Shown here: positions 24,324 through 33,645 of the stretch, piece by piece
Numbering within the stretch: the first letter of the stretch is position 1
How the letters are laid out: every line of letters begins with the position of its first letter
The notes under the pieces: generated by a model
What the model saw: only the letters and a program-made list of their open reading frames with translations
Database searches by the model: none
What the model was told of the DNA's origin: nothing
Source of the DNA: an uncultured Christensenellaceae bacterium
GTDB taxonomy: Bacteria; Bacillota; Clostridia; Christensenellales; Pumilibacteraceae
Assembly (NCBI GenBank): GCA_910587025.1
Contig: CAJUKR010000002.1
Coordinates: 7,440-71,439, forward strand
Direction: 5' to 3'
DNA length: 64,000 nucleotides
Program-made: the position numbers and the translations under genes

Positions 24324-27300
24324 TCAGTTATCCGAACCGTCGTCTTTACCGTCGGATACTTCCGCCGTCGTTTCGGGTTCGGCGCTCGGACGCTTTGCAC
24401 TCTTAAGCGCGCCGCGGATGGCGAAGAAGCCCCAAACGGCAAGTCCTACCGCAATCACGATGTTGAGAATGATAAATACGATGCGCCATATAGCCATTTC
24501 GTATCTGTAGTTGAGATTATTCAACGCATTGCTGTTCGCAACGGTATACAGAATGTTCTTCATGGCTTTTCTGAGCACGACCACATCGGAAGCGGACTTA
24601 CGATCGGGCGACCATGCGGAATTCGAGTCGGTAGCAAGGTTGAGGTCGCCGCCCGCATACGCCATCTGCTTCGTATTCATGCAAATCGCGCCGGTATTAT
24701 AGTCGCATACCACAGTTCCGCGGAAGCCCCACTCGTTTCTGAGTATTTCGGTCAGCAAGCGGTAATCTCCGCCCGTCCAACGCGTGCCTATGCGGTTGAA
24801 GCTCGACATCATTGCCGTGGTACGACCTTCTTTGACCGCGATTTCAAACGGTTTGAGATACAGCTCGCGAAGCGACTGTTCGGTCAGCCATGTGGTAAGA
24901 CCCGTTCTGTTCGTTTCCTGCTCGTTCACGGCGAAATGCTTTACGTAAGTATATACGCCCTTGGAACGGCAACCGCGAATGAGAGCCGCGGCGATCTTAC
25001 CCGTCAGAAGGCTGTCTTCGCTGTAGTACTCGAAGTTTCTGCCGCAGAACTGGCTTCTGTGGAGGTTGACCCCGGGAGAATACCAACCGGAATACGTACG
25101 TCCGTCGGTCGCGGATGCGCCCCAAAGCGCTTCTTCGCCGACGCACTTGCCCATCTCGTTTGCGAGATCGACATTCCACGTGGAAGATACGACGATCTGA
25201 GAAGTATACGCTACGTTGTTTTTCCAGGTATCGTCGGTTGCGATAAAGTTACACCAGCCTACGGGTCCGTCCGACTCCAACGTTTCGGGCTTGCTTATAG
25301 CCTCAATACGCTTGGTCTTGAAACCGCCCTCGTTAAACAGCTCCGCCATCTCCTTGACGGTGAACGAGTCGAGCAAGGTCTGCCATACTGTATCGGTATC
25401 GTCCTCGTCATAGTTCGCCACCCAGGTTCCGAGCGATTCGTCGAAGTGTACGAGATCCACGAATTTCATCGTCGTGCTTATGCCCTGAGTCGTCATTTTA
25501 TAGCTGTCGGCTTCGGGGTTGTTGTGCGTAACGTCGTTCAGCGACGCCACGAAAGCATTGTCGATGTCTCTGTCGGAATCACCGGGAGCATCGGGAAGCT
25601 CGAAATCGGTTCTCGACATCAGGCTGTTTTCGATCTGTGTGTCGGAGTCGAAGTCGGAATCCGTATATCTGTTTGTTACGGGCTTTCCCGTTTCGGGGTC
25701 GTTCGCATACTTGATGTTTGCGTCGACTTTGAACGGGATTGCGATCATATTTTCGTTTTCGGGATTGGAATCCGAATTGATATAAAGCTCGTAATCTGTG
25801 CCTGCTTCTATTATCCAACCTTTGAAGTTTTCGGAATTTTTCCCGAGATAATCGTACGAAGCGACACTATACGGATCGAAAGTCAGCGTAACGGTTGCCG
25901 AATTGGGCTTGTTCTCATCGGCGGCGTCGGCTGCTGTCTTAGCTTTATCCGCAGTGGGATAAAGCATCGGGGTCTTGACGAAATCGCCGAGAACGATATG
26001 AGACTTTGCGAGTCCGTCATTGTTGTAATGCAATTTAACGTACATCTGTACGACGTCTTTGCCCTTATACTCGCCGTTGTTCGTAACTTTTACATCCACC
26101 GTATATTTGCCGTCGGCGGTTATGCTTACATTCTCGATAGACGACTTATCGGTCACTTCCCAGGTAAAGTCGGTATAACTTTTGCCGTAACCGAACGGAT
26201 AGACTACGTTTTCCTCGTACCAATCGTTGTTGTTCGATTTCTTTCTCTCTTCGAACGCCTTCGTTTCGTAATATCTGTAACCGATATAAATATTTTCCTC
26301 GTACTTTACGAAGCTGTGATCGGTAAGCGTCGAATTGAGTTTATATCTCGCGCTGTTGCTGATATAATTGCCGTCGGCATTGACCGCTTCCGAGAAGTTG
26401 TTCCAGGTCGGATCTTTCGTAAAATCGCTCGCCCACGTGTCGACCGTGTGTCCCGAAGGAGTAACGGTGCCGTTGAGAATATCGCCGAGCGCCATGATAC
26501 CGGTGCTTCCGGGACCGCCGATCCAGAGAACGGAATCAATCTTATCGTTGTTTTCGAGTTCGGATGCTTCTATCGTATTGAGAGTATTCAGTACGACGAC
26601 GACTTTTTCGAAATTCTCCGTAACGTGATCTATAAGCGCGCGCTCGTATTTGTCAAGCGCAAGATAATGTTTCTGATCGCGCTCCGTCGACTTCATCTTC
26701 GGAAGGTCGTAGCTCTCGCCCGCAATTCTCGAAAGTACTATGATAGCGGCATCGCCGTAATCGGCATAGGTGTCCGGAATATTGTGCTGTACATAATTCG
26801 CGATGGGAGTTTCACCCGTAGACATGGGCTTCTGCGCGTCGCTTCCCGTGCTGAGCGCGGGACTGCCGTCGCGTTCCTTGCCCGACTTATCGTTGTCTTC
26901 GTAGAAACTCTTGAGCGTGTCGTTATACGAATAACCCGCTTCGGTCAAGCTTTCGAACAACGTCTTTTTCGTGAAAGACAGATCGCCGCCGCCCGAGCCG
27001 GTGCCTCCGTAAACGAGATTTACCGAGTTTTTGCCGAACACGGAAACGTTTTTGACGCCGGAGTCAAACGGAAGAACGTCATTGTTTTTAAGCAAGATCG
27101 TTCCTTCTTCCGAAACTTTGCGCGTAAGAGTGAAACCTTGTTCGTTTGCCTCGTCCTTCGATTTCGTCGTGCGCTCGTAATACACTTGCGCATCGACTTT
27201 TTCTTCGTCTGTAAGCTCTATCGCGCGGTCGCCGCCGAGCGCCAGATTTATGACGCCGCCGTATATACCCACCATAATGTTTGCGATAATCAGAACCGCA

Positions 27301-27371
27301 ATCATTACGGCAGTTACGATAAACCATATGCGCGAATGCATCTTACCGAAAATTGCTTTTATGATATTCAT
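24324..27371 (-). CDS. Membrane-anchored GH3 glycosidase, inverted domain order
   Basis: 1015 residues, ATG with GGAG upstream. Transmembrane helices lie near both ends (about residues 15-40 and 965-990), leaving a very large outside part. The usual GH3 order is reversed: the C-type domain comes first (EEGTILLKN near residue 90), then a fibronectin-III-like domain (VKVTNNGEYKGKDVVQ), then the catalytic barrel (NLHRSQFCGRNFEYYSEDS, VKHFAVNEQE, and VVCDYNT with the nucleophile Asp near residue 925). Such inverted GH3 beta-glucosidases are known from Ruminococcus and Butyrivibrio. It lies 14 bases after the carbohydrate-binding-like lipoprotein gene. Confidence 0.9.
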   Translation of the reverse strand: MNIIKAIFGKMHSRIWFIVTAVMIAVLIIANIMVGIYGGVINLALGGDRAIELTDEEKVDAQVYYERTTKSKDEANEQGFTLTRKVSEEGTILLKNNDVLPFDSGVKNVSVFGKNSVNLVYGGTGSGGGDLSFTKKTLFESLTEAGYSYNDTLKSFYEDNDKSGKERDGSPALSTGSDAQKPMSTGETPIANYVQHNIPDTYADYGDAAIIVLSRIAGESYDLPKMKSTERDQKHYLALDKYERALIDHVTENFEKVVVVLNTLNTIEASELENNDKIDSVLWIGGPGSTGIMALGDILNGTVTPSGHTVDTWASDFTKDPTWNNFSEAVNADGNYISNSARYKLNSTLTDHSFVKYEENIYIGYRYYETKAFEERKKSNNNDWYEENVVYPFGYGKSYTDFTWEVTDKSSIENVSITADGKYTVDVKVTNNGEYKGKDVVQMYVKLHYNNDGLAKSHIVLGDFVKTPMLYPTADKAKTAADAADENKPNSATVTLTFDPYSVASYDYLGKNSENFKGWIIEAGTDYELYINSDSNPENENMIAIPFKVDANIKYANDPETGKPVTNRYTDSDFDSDTQIENSLMSRTDFELPDAPGDSDRDIDNAFVASLNDVTHNNPEADSYKMTTQGISTTMKFVDLVHFDESLGTWVANYDEDDTDTVWQTLLDSFTVKEMAELFNEGGFKTKRIEAISKPETLESDGPVGWCNFIATDDTWKNNVAYTSQIVVSSTWNVDLANEMGKCVGEEALWGASATDGRTYSGWYSPGVNLHRSQFCGRNFEYYSEDSLLTGKIAAALIRGCRSKGVYTYVKHFAVNEQETNRTGLTTWLTEQSLRELYLKPFEIAVKEGRTTAMMSSFNRIGTRWTGGDYRLLTEILRNEWGFRGTVVCDYNTGAICMNTKQMAYAGGDLNLATDSNSAWSPDRKSASDVVVLRKAMKNILYTVANSNALNNLNYRYEMAIWRIVFIILNIVIAVGLAVWGFFAIRGALKSAKRPSAEPETTAEVSDGKDDGSDN

Positions 27372-27385
27372 TTGATTCTCCGAAA

Positions 27386-28825
27386 TCAGTCATCGTGTCT
27401 GTCGCAAGAGCACGGCCATTCGGATTCGGCATAGCCGTAATTCCAAAGGTTGCATACTCTCGGCGTCCAGCTGAGATTTGCCGTCGCTTCCGCATGCTCG
27501 ATCACCATAGCGTCGATAACGGGAGCAATAGCGGACATCGCGCCCATATGTCCCGCATATTCGGGGAAGCCCGCTGCCGTGAAATCCTTTACGGTTTCGA
27601 CGAAAATATAGTTCTTACCTTCCGCCAGGCTCAGATCCGCCGTAATGAGGAAGTTCTCGAACGGAGAAACGGATTTGCCGGGCTCGGGATATATCTCGAT
27701 CTTTTCGTATTCGAGATAATTGCGCTCGCCGTCTTCGGTAGTTGCGGTGGATACCGCGAACATATCGGGTCTCAACTCTATTCCGTAGCTGAAATAAGAT
27801 TCGACGCTGAGACGAAGTTTGAGCGTCAGTCCAGTAGCCGCACGATCCGAATCGATCTCGAAATAAACGAACGCTCCGACGCAGTTCATATTCGATACGA
27901 ACGCGTTATTTCCGGCGTTGCTTCCGATCTTATTGTCTTTATCGTAATCTATTGCCGCCGTTCCCACGCGGTTCCACGACCAGCCTGCGCCCTGGAATTT
28001 GGACATATCCGTCCACTCCGCTTCGAAAACGTTTTTGACCGTCCACTGAGCGTAAAGCGTCGTATCTTCGGACACGTTGAACTGTGCATCCGCGGCATAA
28101 AGTTTATCCGATTCGTCGCGCCAGCCGGTGAGCACGTAAGTGCGGTAATCGCCGGCGGTTCTCTGCGGCACGGGAGCGGTTATAGAGCTTCCCGCATTCA
28201 CCGTCTGCTCCTCGAAAACGCCATCGTTCGGAGCGCCGTCGTAATTCCACATGAATTTAACGACTGCGGTAGCGTCGCTCTTAGCCGTCCATCCGGCATA
28301 GAGAACGGTGTCTTCGGAAAGAGCAGTAAACTTATATCTCGTATTTTCGGTCTGATCGCTTTCTTTGCTTACCGTATACCAATCCTTAAACAAATAATCG
28401 GTTCTTCCCGAAGGATTGGACGGTCTGACGGGTACTGCGCCGACCTTTACGTTCTGAACGTCTCCATAGACGCCGCCGCCTGTATAGTTCAGGTCGAACG
28501 TAACCGAAATATGTGTGCGCTGCCATCCCGCATAAACCGTCATATCGCCGGTAACGGAACGTCCGAGATCGGCTTCTTCGGTGCACTCGGCGTCCGTAAA
28601 CCAACCGAGGAACTTCCAATTCGTCCGAGTGGGATCGTCGGGTTCGTCGACAAGAGTATTATGCTCGACTTCGACGGTAGTTGCGGCGGGTGCGCCATCA
28701 TAGTTCAGATCAAACGTTACCGTATGTTTCGAATCTCCGCAAGCGCCAAAAACACCGACGAGCAGGAACGAACAAAGAATAACGGAAATCATAATAGCTA
28801 ATTTTTTCACTGCATTTTTCCTCAT
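27386..28825 (-). CDS. Lipoprotein with InlB B-repeats and a carbohydrate-binding-like C-terminus
   Basis: 479 residues. A signal peptide ends in a lipobox (FGAC). Three to four InlB B-repeats follow (about residues 33-265; FLGWFT, TVYAGW, FKDWYT, TLYAQW). The remaining 210 residues begin FEAEWTDMSKFQG and look like a CBM6/CBM35-type beta-sandwich. ATG 28825 lacks a clear Shine-Dalgarno; GTG 28808-28810, eight bases after AGGA, is an alternative start. Placed between two GH3 genes, it probably binds the polysaccharide that the enzymes attack. Confidence 0.75.
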   Translation of the reverse strand: MRKNAVKKLAIMISVILCSFLLVGVFGACGDSKHTVTFDLNYDGAPAATTVEVEHNTLVDEPDDPTRTNWKFLGWFTDAECTEEADLGRSVTGDMTVYAGWQRTHISVTFDLNYTGGGVYGDVQNVKVGAVPVRPSNPSGRTDYLFKDWYTVSKESDQTENTRYKFTALSEDTVLYAGWTAKSDATAVVKFMWNYDGAPNDGVFEEQTVNAGSSITAPVPQRTAGDYRTYVLTGWRDESDKLYAADAQFNVSEDTTLYAQWTVKNVFEAEWTDMSKFQGAGWSWNRVGTAAIDYDKDNKIGSNAGNNAFVSNMNCVGAFVYFEIDSDRAATGLTLKLRLSVESYFSYGIELRPDMFAVSTATTEDGERNYLEYEKIEIYPEPGKSVSPFENFLITADLSLAEGKNYIFVETVKDFTAAGFPEYAGHMGAMSAIAPVIDAMVIEHAEATANLSWTPRVCNLWNYGYAESEWPCSCDRHDD

Positions 28826-28858
28826 AACACAAAATTTTTAACGAATACACCCCCTAAG

Positions 28859-28894
28859 TTTGTGCGGAACGCGAAATTCCGCGTTCCGCACAAA
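28859..28894. other. Perfect 15-bp intergenic hairpin
   Basis: Stem 28859-28873 with 28880-28894, six-base loop, no T-run on either side. It lies between the large GH3 gene and the lipoprotein gene and could stabilise or partly attenuate the operon message. A similar imperfect hairpin is at 24227-24267 before the SGNH operon. Confidence 0.5.
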
Positions 28895-28921
28895 TACGAG
28901 GGTCAGCCGTTCGTTACGGCA

Positions 28922-31900
28922 TTATTTGTCTTTTCTTGCGGCCTTGATAACAAAGATTATTACCGCGCCGGCCACAAGGAACGCGATGAGTCCGATGATT
29001 CCGCCGGCCGTGGAGACGAAGCTTCCGCATCCGCCTTCTGCCGCGTCGCCCTTAGGACCTGCGGGACCTACGGGGCCTTCGGGACCTGCAGGACCTGCGG
29101 GACCCTGAGTAAGACCGTCGGCTTCGTACGTCGTCGAAGCGACCTCGGAGTCGGCATATACGCCGCCGCCGAGCGCCTTAACGGTAACATTGTACTCGCC
29201 TTCCGCCATAAGCGGCAAGCCGAAGCTCGTCTTATCCGCGCCTACGGTGTACGTTCCGTAACCGTCGATCGTGATCTCATAGCCCGTCGCATTCTCGACT
29301 GCGGACCAGGATACGGTGCTGTTGCTTACCGCTACGTCTGCGGGAGCCGCGAGCGCCGTCTTTTCTGCGATGGTGATGGTAAACTTCTGAACGTTTCTTA
29401 CCCATCCGCCCTGGAGATTTCCGCCCCAGATGGTGAACGTGGTCGTTCCCGCCTGCGTAGGAGTTCCGGAGACCTTACCGGTCTTGCTGTCGAGGGTCAG
29501 ACCTTCGGGAAGAGTACTCGTCTTCGTCGTTGCGTTCTTGCCCGATCCGATCGTGATTTCACCGAGAACGTAGCTGTAAGCGCCGTCCGTCTGAGCGTTG
29601 TAGTTTCTGAGCGTTGCGGGAGCGCAATCGAGTTCTACGGGAACGCCTACCGCGAACGTCTTGTCGCTGTACTTCTTGTTGATGTCGACGTCGGGAGTAT
29701 CGGCGGTCGCATAAGGGCTACCCGTTCCTTCGCTGCCTTCGCCTACATAGAGGTTATACTTTGCACGATCGGACGTCGAGCTGTTTGCTTCGGCGTACAG
29801 AGTGTGCATAGCAGCCATACGTACATAGTACCACTGAGTATACGAATCTACGGCTGCTTCCTCTTCGAGCTTATACAGTTTTGCGGCTTCGGTGATCTTT
29901 GCCTGATCGGTTCCGGCAGCAGCCATTGCTTCGGTATACGCCGTTGCGACTTTCTGCTTCTTTACCGTGACCTTATTGTTTTCGGCATCGTAAGTTCCGC
30001 TGAGACGGTCATAGTGATAAGCGTCGCCGCTCGAGGTCGTGATATTCGCAAGAGTCTGGCTTCCGCCCGCTCTTACCATTATATCGGAAGTATACGAAAT
30101 CTCTTTGGGAGTTACGGCGTCGGTAAGGGAAAGACCCATGAAGCCCCACTCCTGACGAACGATGTTCCACTGATAAGCATGGTTGCTTGCAGCCTGTCTG
30201 TCGCCGATGTTGTTGTACGACGTCATCGTTCCTCTGAGCTCGTAATCTTCGAGACAGATCTGGAATCCCTTGAAGTAGATTTCGCGGGCAGCCTGCTCGG
30301 TAAGATACGTATGTCTGTTATATCTTCCGGTCTCGCTTTCGTTCAAGCCGTTATGCTTAACGTAAGTGATAAGTCCTTTTGCTTCGGCAGCGGCACCGTG
30401 CGAACCGGAGATGTGTCCGATAAGGAACGGATCTTCGCCGTAATACTCGGGGTTACGTCCGCCGAACGCCGAACGGTGAAGGTTTCCGCCTACGCCGTAC
30501 CAACCTACAACGCCGCTCCAAAGTCCGCACTCGCCTACCATAAGTCCGCGCTCCCACTGAAGCTGTTTGTTCCAGGTTGCGGCATTGACGGGAGAGTCGC
30601 CGAACTGAATTCTGAGTCTGGAGTGTACACCCTGTCTCGAAAGACCCATCATGTCGTCGCAATGACGGGAGTTGGGACGATCGATCGACTCGATCGTCGT
30701 AGTGTTGAATCCGCCGTAAAGGATTATGGTCTTGAGTTCTTCGAAGGTAAGCTGGTTAAGAAGATCGTTCCATACTTCTTTTCCGGTCTTGCCCTTGAAC
30801 TTACCGTCGGAAATCGTGTCTTCGCTGTTCGGATCGATGCCCTTCATTTCATAGAAGAGGATCCAGTCGTTGCCCGCGGTAGCTTTTGCTTCCGCCTGCG
30901 TTGCGGAGTCTTTCATCTGGCTCCATTCGGTCTCTGTTCCGTTACCCGTCTCGGTCATGAACTCTTCTTTCGTCATAGCCCAGGGAAGATCGGAATTGTC
31001 CTCGGCAGTTGCCGCAGCCGCGCCTTCCGTGCCCTTGAAGAGATCGTAGTAAGGAGAATCCACGGGGATGGACTGGCTCGACGTACCGTTGTCGTAAGTG
31101 TTCTTACCTTTATTGTCGTATACGGTCGAAGTCTGCTTTACGAGAAGTTCGTTCGAGGTATAGAACGTATCCGCGTTGAAGTCGTTCGACGCATCGAGAA
31201 GATCGAAATATTCGTCGCTGCGCGTCATATCCGCGGGGGTGCTCATCTCGGGCCACGTGCCTGCAAAGTCGCTACGCTCGAGAAGAGTCATTTTGCCGTC
31301 GTCAACCATATTCTGCTTCGTCTTGGGGTCGTAGCTGAGCGTGTCTTCGAGGCTGCCTTCGCTGAATACGGTGGTGATTTCGTTGCCGGTTCCTTCCGAC
31401 TTATCGAGAAGGATATCTTTGGTAAGATCGGCAAGAACGACTTTCTGTGCTTTTCCTTCGTACTCTGCCACATTGTGCGAATCGTTCTGAAGTCTGAGTT
31501 CGTATTTGCCGTCGCCGCTGCTTGCGGAAAGAGCATTGCCCTTCGTATCCGTAGAAGCGTTCTTATCGAGTTCGTAAGTCGTCGAACCGTTGCCGTTTGC
31601 ATCGTTCCAGTCGAAGCTTGCAAGGTCGCGTACCTTTACGGTGACCTTAACGGTCTGCGACGCGCCGGGAGCAAGAAGCTTGGTCTTTTCGAAACCGACG
31701 AGAACTACTTCGGACTTGGCTACGCCGTCGGTGTAGTAAGGAGCGTGTCCGTAGATTTCGACAACTTCCTTACCCGCATACTTACCGGTGTTGGTAACTT
31801 TGACGTTTACCGTCATTTTGCCGTCGTTCTTCCAGTTCTCGATATCCCAACCGGAGTTGTTCATTTCCGTCCACGCGTCGACGTCGGAAGATACGATCTC

Positions 31901-33328
31901 TTTATCGAACGTCGTGTAAGACAAACCGTGTCCGAAAGGATATACGACTTCGTCGGCATAGTTGAAGCCGGTGTAATTGCTTGCAGCCGCTTCGGCAGCC
32001 GCGGTCTCGTAATAACGGTATCCCATGTAGATATCTTCTTCGTACATTACGGGAAGCGCGTTCTTTCTCTTGTTGTTACCCGTGCGCTTTGCGCGGATAT
32101 AATAACGACCTTCGGAATCACGAAGTCCCATTGCGAACGAAGAACCGTGGAATATACGTCCGGCTTCCCACTCGCTTGCGTCTTTTCCGTCGACGGAAGC
32201 GAACGTTACGCCGCTGTTACCGTCGTTCATCCAGTTGGACGAATTACTGAAATCGCGCGCCCAGGTGTTGATCGTCTTACCGGACGGGTTGATCGTACCG
32301 GAAATGATCTTTGCGATCTGGTGGATGTTGTTACGATGGTCGGGGTTGGTGTTCGAGTTACGATCGCCGGACCAGAGTATAGCGCTGATACCGGGATTCT
32401 GATCGAGAATACCGACTTCGAGCTGGTTTGCGCTCATGAAAAGAACGATGACCGTCTCGAAGTTCTTCGTCGTATACGAAATGAGCTTCTCTGCCGCTTC
32501 GCTGAGCATAAGAGGATGCTTATAATAAGTTATCGTATATCTGTCTTTACCATCGAACTGCTCGTCTGCGGTATACTCTTCGAATACCGTAACATATTTT
32601 TTCTCTTTGTTGTCGTAAACGGTGTGAGCAAGATTTTTCTGCTTGAATACGGTTCCGGAAGGAAGTATGTACTGCTGACCGTCTGCGTCCTTGAAATCCT
32701 CGACGCTGGCGTTCTGAGGATCGGTGATTCCGTTACCGGTACCTTCGACCTCTGCGCCGGGGCCTTTACCGCCGCCCTCGCCTTTCTTGACCGGAGCGTT
32801 CTGTATAAAGCCGAAGCCCGAGTTTTCGCCCGAAACCGCGCCGAACGCTTCGTCGAACATTACTATAGCGGCGTCGTTATAGAAGAATTCGTTTCTCTCT
32901 TTTACGTCGGTCGCATAGTTTTCCGGCAAAGTATCGCTGTCTGCGGCAACGTTACCGGTCGAGATTGCGCTGTTTGCGTTTACGCCGAAGCCTTCGGCTT
33001 CGAGTCCGCTCTTCATCTGAGTCATCTTACCCGAGTTTGTTCCGAATAAGCTGATTTTCTGATTCGCCGCAAGAGGAAGCGCGCCGTCGTTCTTCAGAAG
33101 GACAGTACCTTCTGCGGAAATCTTGTTGGCTACATCTGCGCTTGCCGCTCTTACTTCGTCGATATTCGAATAACTTGTGTTATACGGCTTATCGAAGAGA
33201 AACGAACCATAGTACTCCGCGCCGAACGCCGTCAAAATAGTAGGCATCGCAAGCGCGACTGTCAAAATAATCGACATGATTAAAATCGCAAAGAAAGCTT
33301 TGGATTTTTTTGATGTAATTGATTTCAT
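28922..33328 (-). CDS. Giant membrane-anchored GH3 glycosidase with Ig, Fn3 and collagen-like segments
   Basis: 1468 residues, with GGAGAA before the ATG. An N-terminal helix (about residues 10-35) anchors it. The GH3 order is inverted: C-type domain first (EGTVLLKNDGALPL), Fn3-like domain, then catalytic barrel with NLHRSAFGGRNPEYYGED, VKHNGLNESE and GLSLTDAVTP, where Asp is the expected nucleophile. A putative-Ig domain (about 1220-1310) and a fibronectin-III domain (about 1315-1395) follow. Then come about eight collagen-like GPA/GPV/GPK triplets and a C-terminal transmembrane helix with a basic tail. Its promoter carries a cre-like site. Confidence 0.88.
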   Translation of the reverse strand: MKSITSKKSKAFFAILIMSIILTVALAMPTILTAFGAEYYGSFLFDKPYNTSYSNIDEVRAASADVANKISAEGTVLLKNDGALPLAANQKISLFGTNSGKMTQMKSGLEAEGFGVNANSAISTGNVAADSDTLPENYATDVKERNEFFYNDAAIVMFDEAFGAVSGENSGFGFIQNAPVKKGEGGGKGPGAEVEGTGNGITDPQNASVEDFKDADGQQYILPSGTVFKQKNLAHTVYDNKEKKYVTVFEEYTADEQFDGKDRYTITYYKHPLMLSEAAEKLISYTTKNFETVIVLFMSANQLEVGILDQNPGISAILWSGDRNSNTNPDHRNNIHQIAKIISGTINPSGKTINTWARDFSNSSNWMNDGNSGVTFASVDGKDASEWEAGRIFHGSSFAMGLRDSEGRYYIRAKRTGNNKRKNALPVMYEEDIYMGYRYYETAAAEAAASNYTGFNYADEVVYPFGHGLSYTTFDKEIVSSDVDAWTEMNNSGWDIENWKNDGKMTVNVKVTNTGKYAGKEVVEIYGHAPYYTDGVAKSEVVLVGFEKTKLLAPGASQTVKVTVKVRDLASFDWNDANGNGSTTYELDKNASTDTKGNALSASSGDGKYELRLQNDSHNVAEYEGKAQKVVLADLTKDILLDKSEGTGNEITTVFSEGSLEDTLSYDPKTKQNMVDDGKMTLLERSDFAGTWPEMSTPADMTRSDEYFDLLDASNDFNADTFYTSNELLVKQTSTVYDNKGKNTYDNGTSSQSIPVDSPYYDLFKGTEGAAAATAEDNSDLPWAMTKEEFMTETGNGTETEWSQMKDSATQAEAKATAGNDWILFYEMKGIDPNSEDTISDGKFKGKTGKEVWNDLLNQLTFEELKTIILYGGFNTTTIESIDRPNSRHCDDMMGLSRQGVHSRLRIQFGDSPVNAATWNKQLQWERGLMVGECGLWSGVVGWYGVGGNLHRSAFGGRNPEYYGEDPFLIGHISGSHGAAAEAKGLITYVKHNGLNESETGRYNRHTYLTEQAAREIYFKGFQICLEDYELRGTMTSYNNIGDRQAASNHAYQWNIVRQEWGFMGLSLTDAVTPKEISYTSDIMVRAGGSQTLANITTSSGDAYHYDRLSGTYDAENNKVTVKKQKVATAYTEAMAAAGTDQAKITEAAKLYKLEEEAAVDSYTQWYYVRMAAMHTLYAEANSSTSDRAKYNLYVGEGSEGTGSPYATADTPDVDINKKYSDKTFAVGVPVELDCAPATLRNYNAQTDGAYSYVLGEITIGSGKNATTKTSTLPEGLTLDSKTGKVSGTPTQAGTTTFTIWGGNLQGGWVRNVQKFTITIAEKTALAAPADVAVSNSTVSWSAVENATGYEITIDGYGTYTVGADKTSFGLPLMAEGEYNVTVKALGGGVYADSEVASTTYEADGLTQGPAGPAGPEGPVGPAGPKGDAAEGGCGSFVSTAGGIIGLIAFLVAGAVIIFVIKAARKDK

Positions 33329-33444
33329 TTAATTTCTCCATTTTTTCTGCCGCAAAATTGCGGTTTCGGAAAGTATCGTCTCCCCTGTCAATGTTCTTCC
33401 CTGATTTCTCTTGTCGTCATCCCCTCCTTTAAGACGCATATTAA

Positions 33445-33491
33445 GCTAAACGCTTACATCGAAGTATAACTTATAAAAAGAGAGCGTTCAA
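33445..33491 (-). promoter_or_regulatory. Promoter of the GH3/lipoprotein operon with cre-like operator
   Basis: Reverse-strand TTGAAC (33486-33491), 17 bp, TATACT (33463-33468). Over the start of transcription lies TGTAAGCGTTTAGC (33445-33458), which matches 12 of 14 positions of the consensus TGWAARCGYTWNCW for CcpA-type catabolite repression. A different LacI-family regulator could also be meant. Between 33329 and 33645 there is no gene. Confidence 0.6.
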
Positions 33492-33560
33492 TATTATTGC
33501 TGCAACCAGTCGCCATTTCGGGACATCGGGAGAATACCGAGCGACGAACGGCAAAAAAAT

Positions 33561-33593
33561 GTCTGCAATCGGAAAAACAGACCGATTGCAGAC
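33561..33593. other. Perfect 12-bp inverted repeat
   Basis: 33561-33572 pairs with 33582-33593 around a nine-base loop. It lies between the response regulator terminator and the GH3 promoter and could block read-through or form a regulator site. Confidence 0.4.
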
Positions 33594-33599
33594 GCAAAA

Positions 33600-33630
33600 A
33601 AGGAACGAAGCGATTTCCGCTCCGTTCCTT
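33600..33630 (-). terminator. Intrinsic terminator of the first two-component operon
   Basis: AAGGAACG...CGTTCCTT stem of 13 positions with one non-Watson-Crick pair, followed by six T residues on the reverse strand. Confidence 0.8.
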
Positions 33631-33645
33631 ATCCGAACATTATTT

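Noticed and set aside
24225..27434. Plus-strand ORF of 1069 codons opposite a GH3 gene
   Set aside because: Shadow frame with no ribosome site; the reverse strand has a complete enzyme.
28862..33049. Plus-strand ORF of 1395 codons opposite the giant GH3
   Set aside because: Shadow frame created by codon bias of the real gene; no start signal or domain.
33492..33560. LytTR-type direct repeat upstream of the large GH3 promoter
   Set aside because: CGGGA appears twice but spacing and context do not match the 21-bp repeats of the second system.
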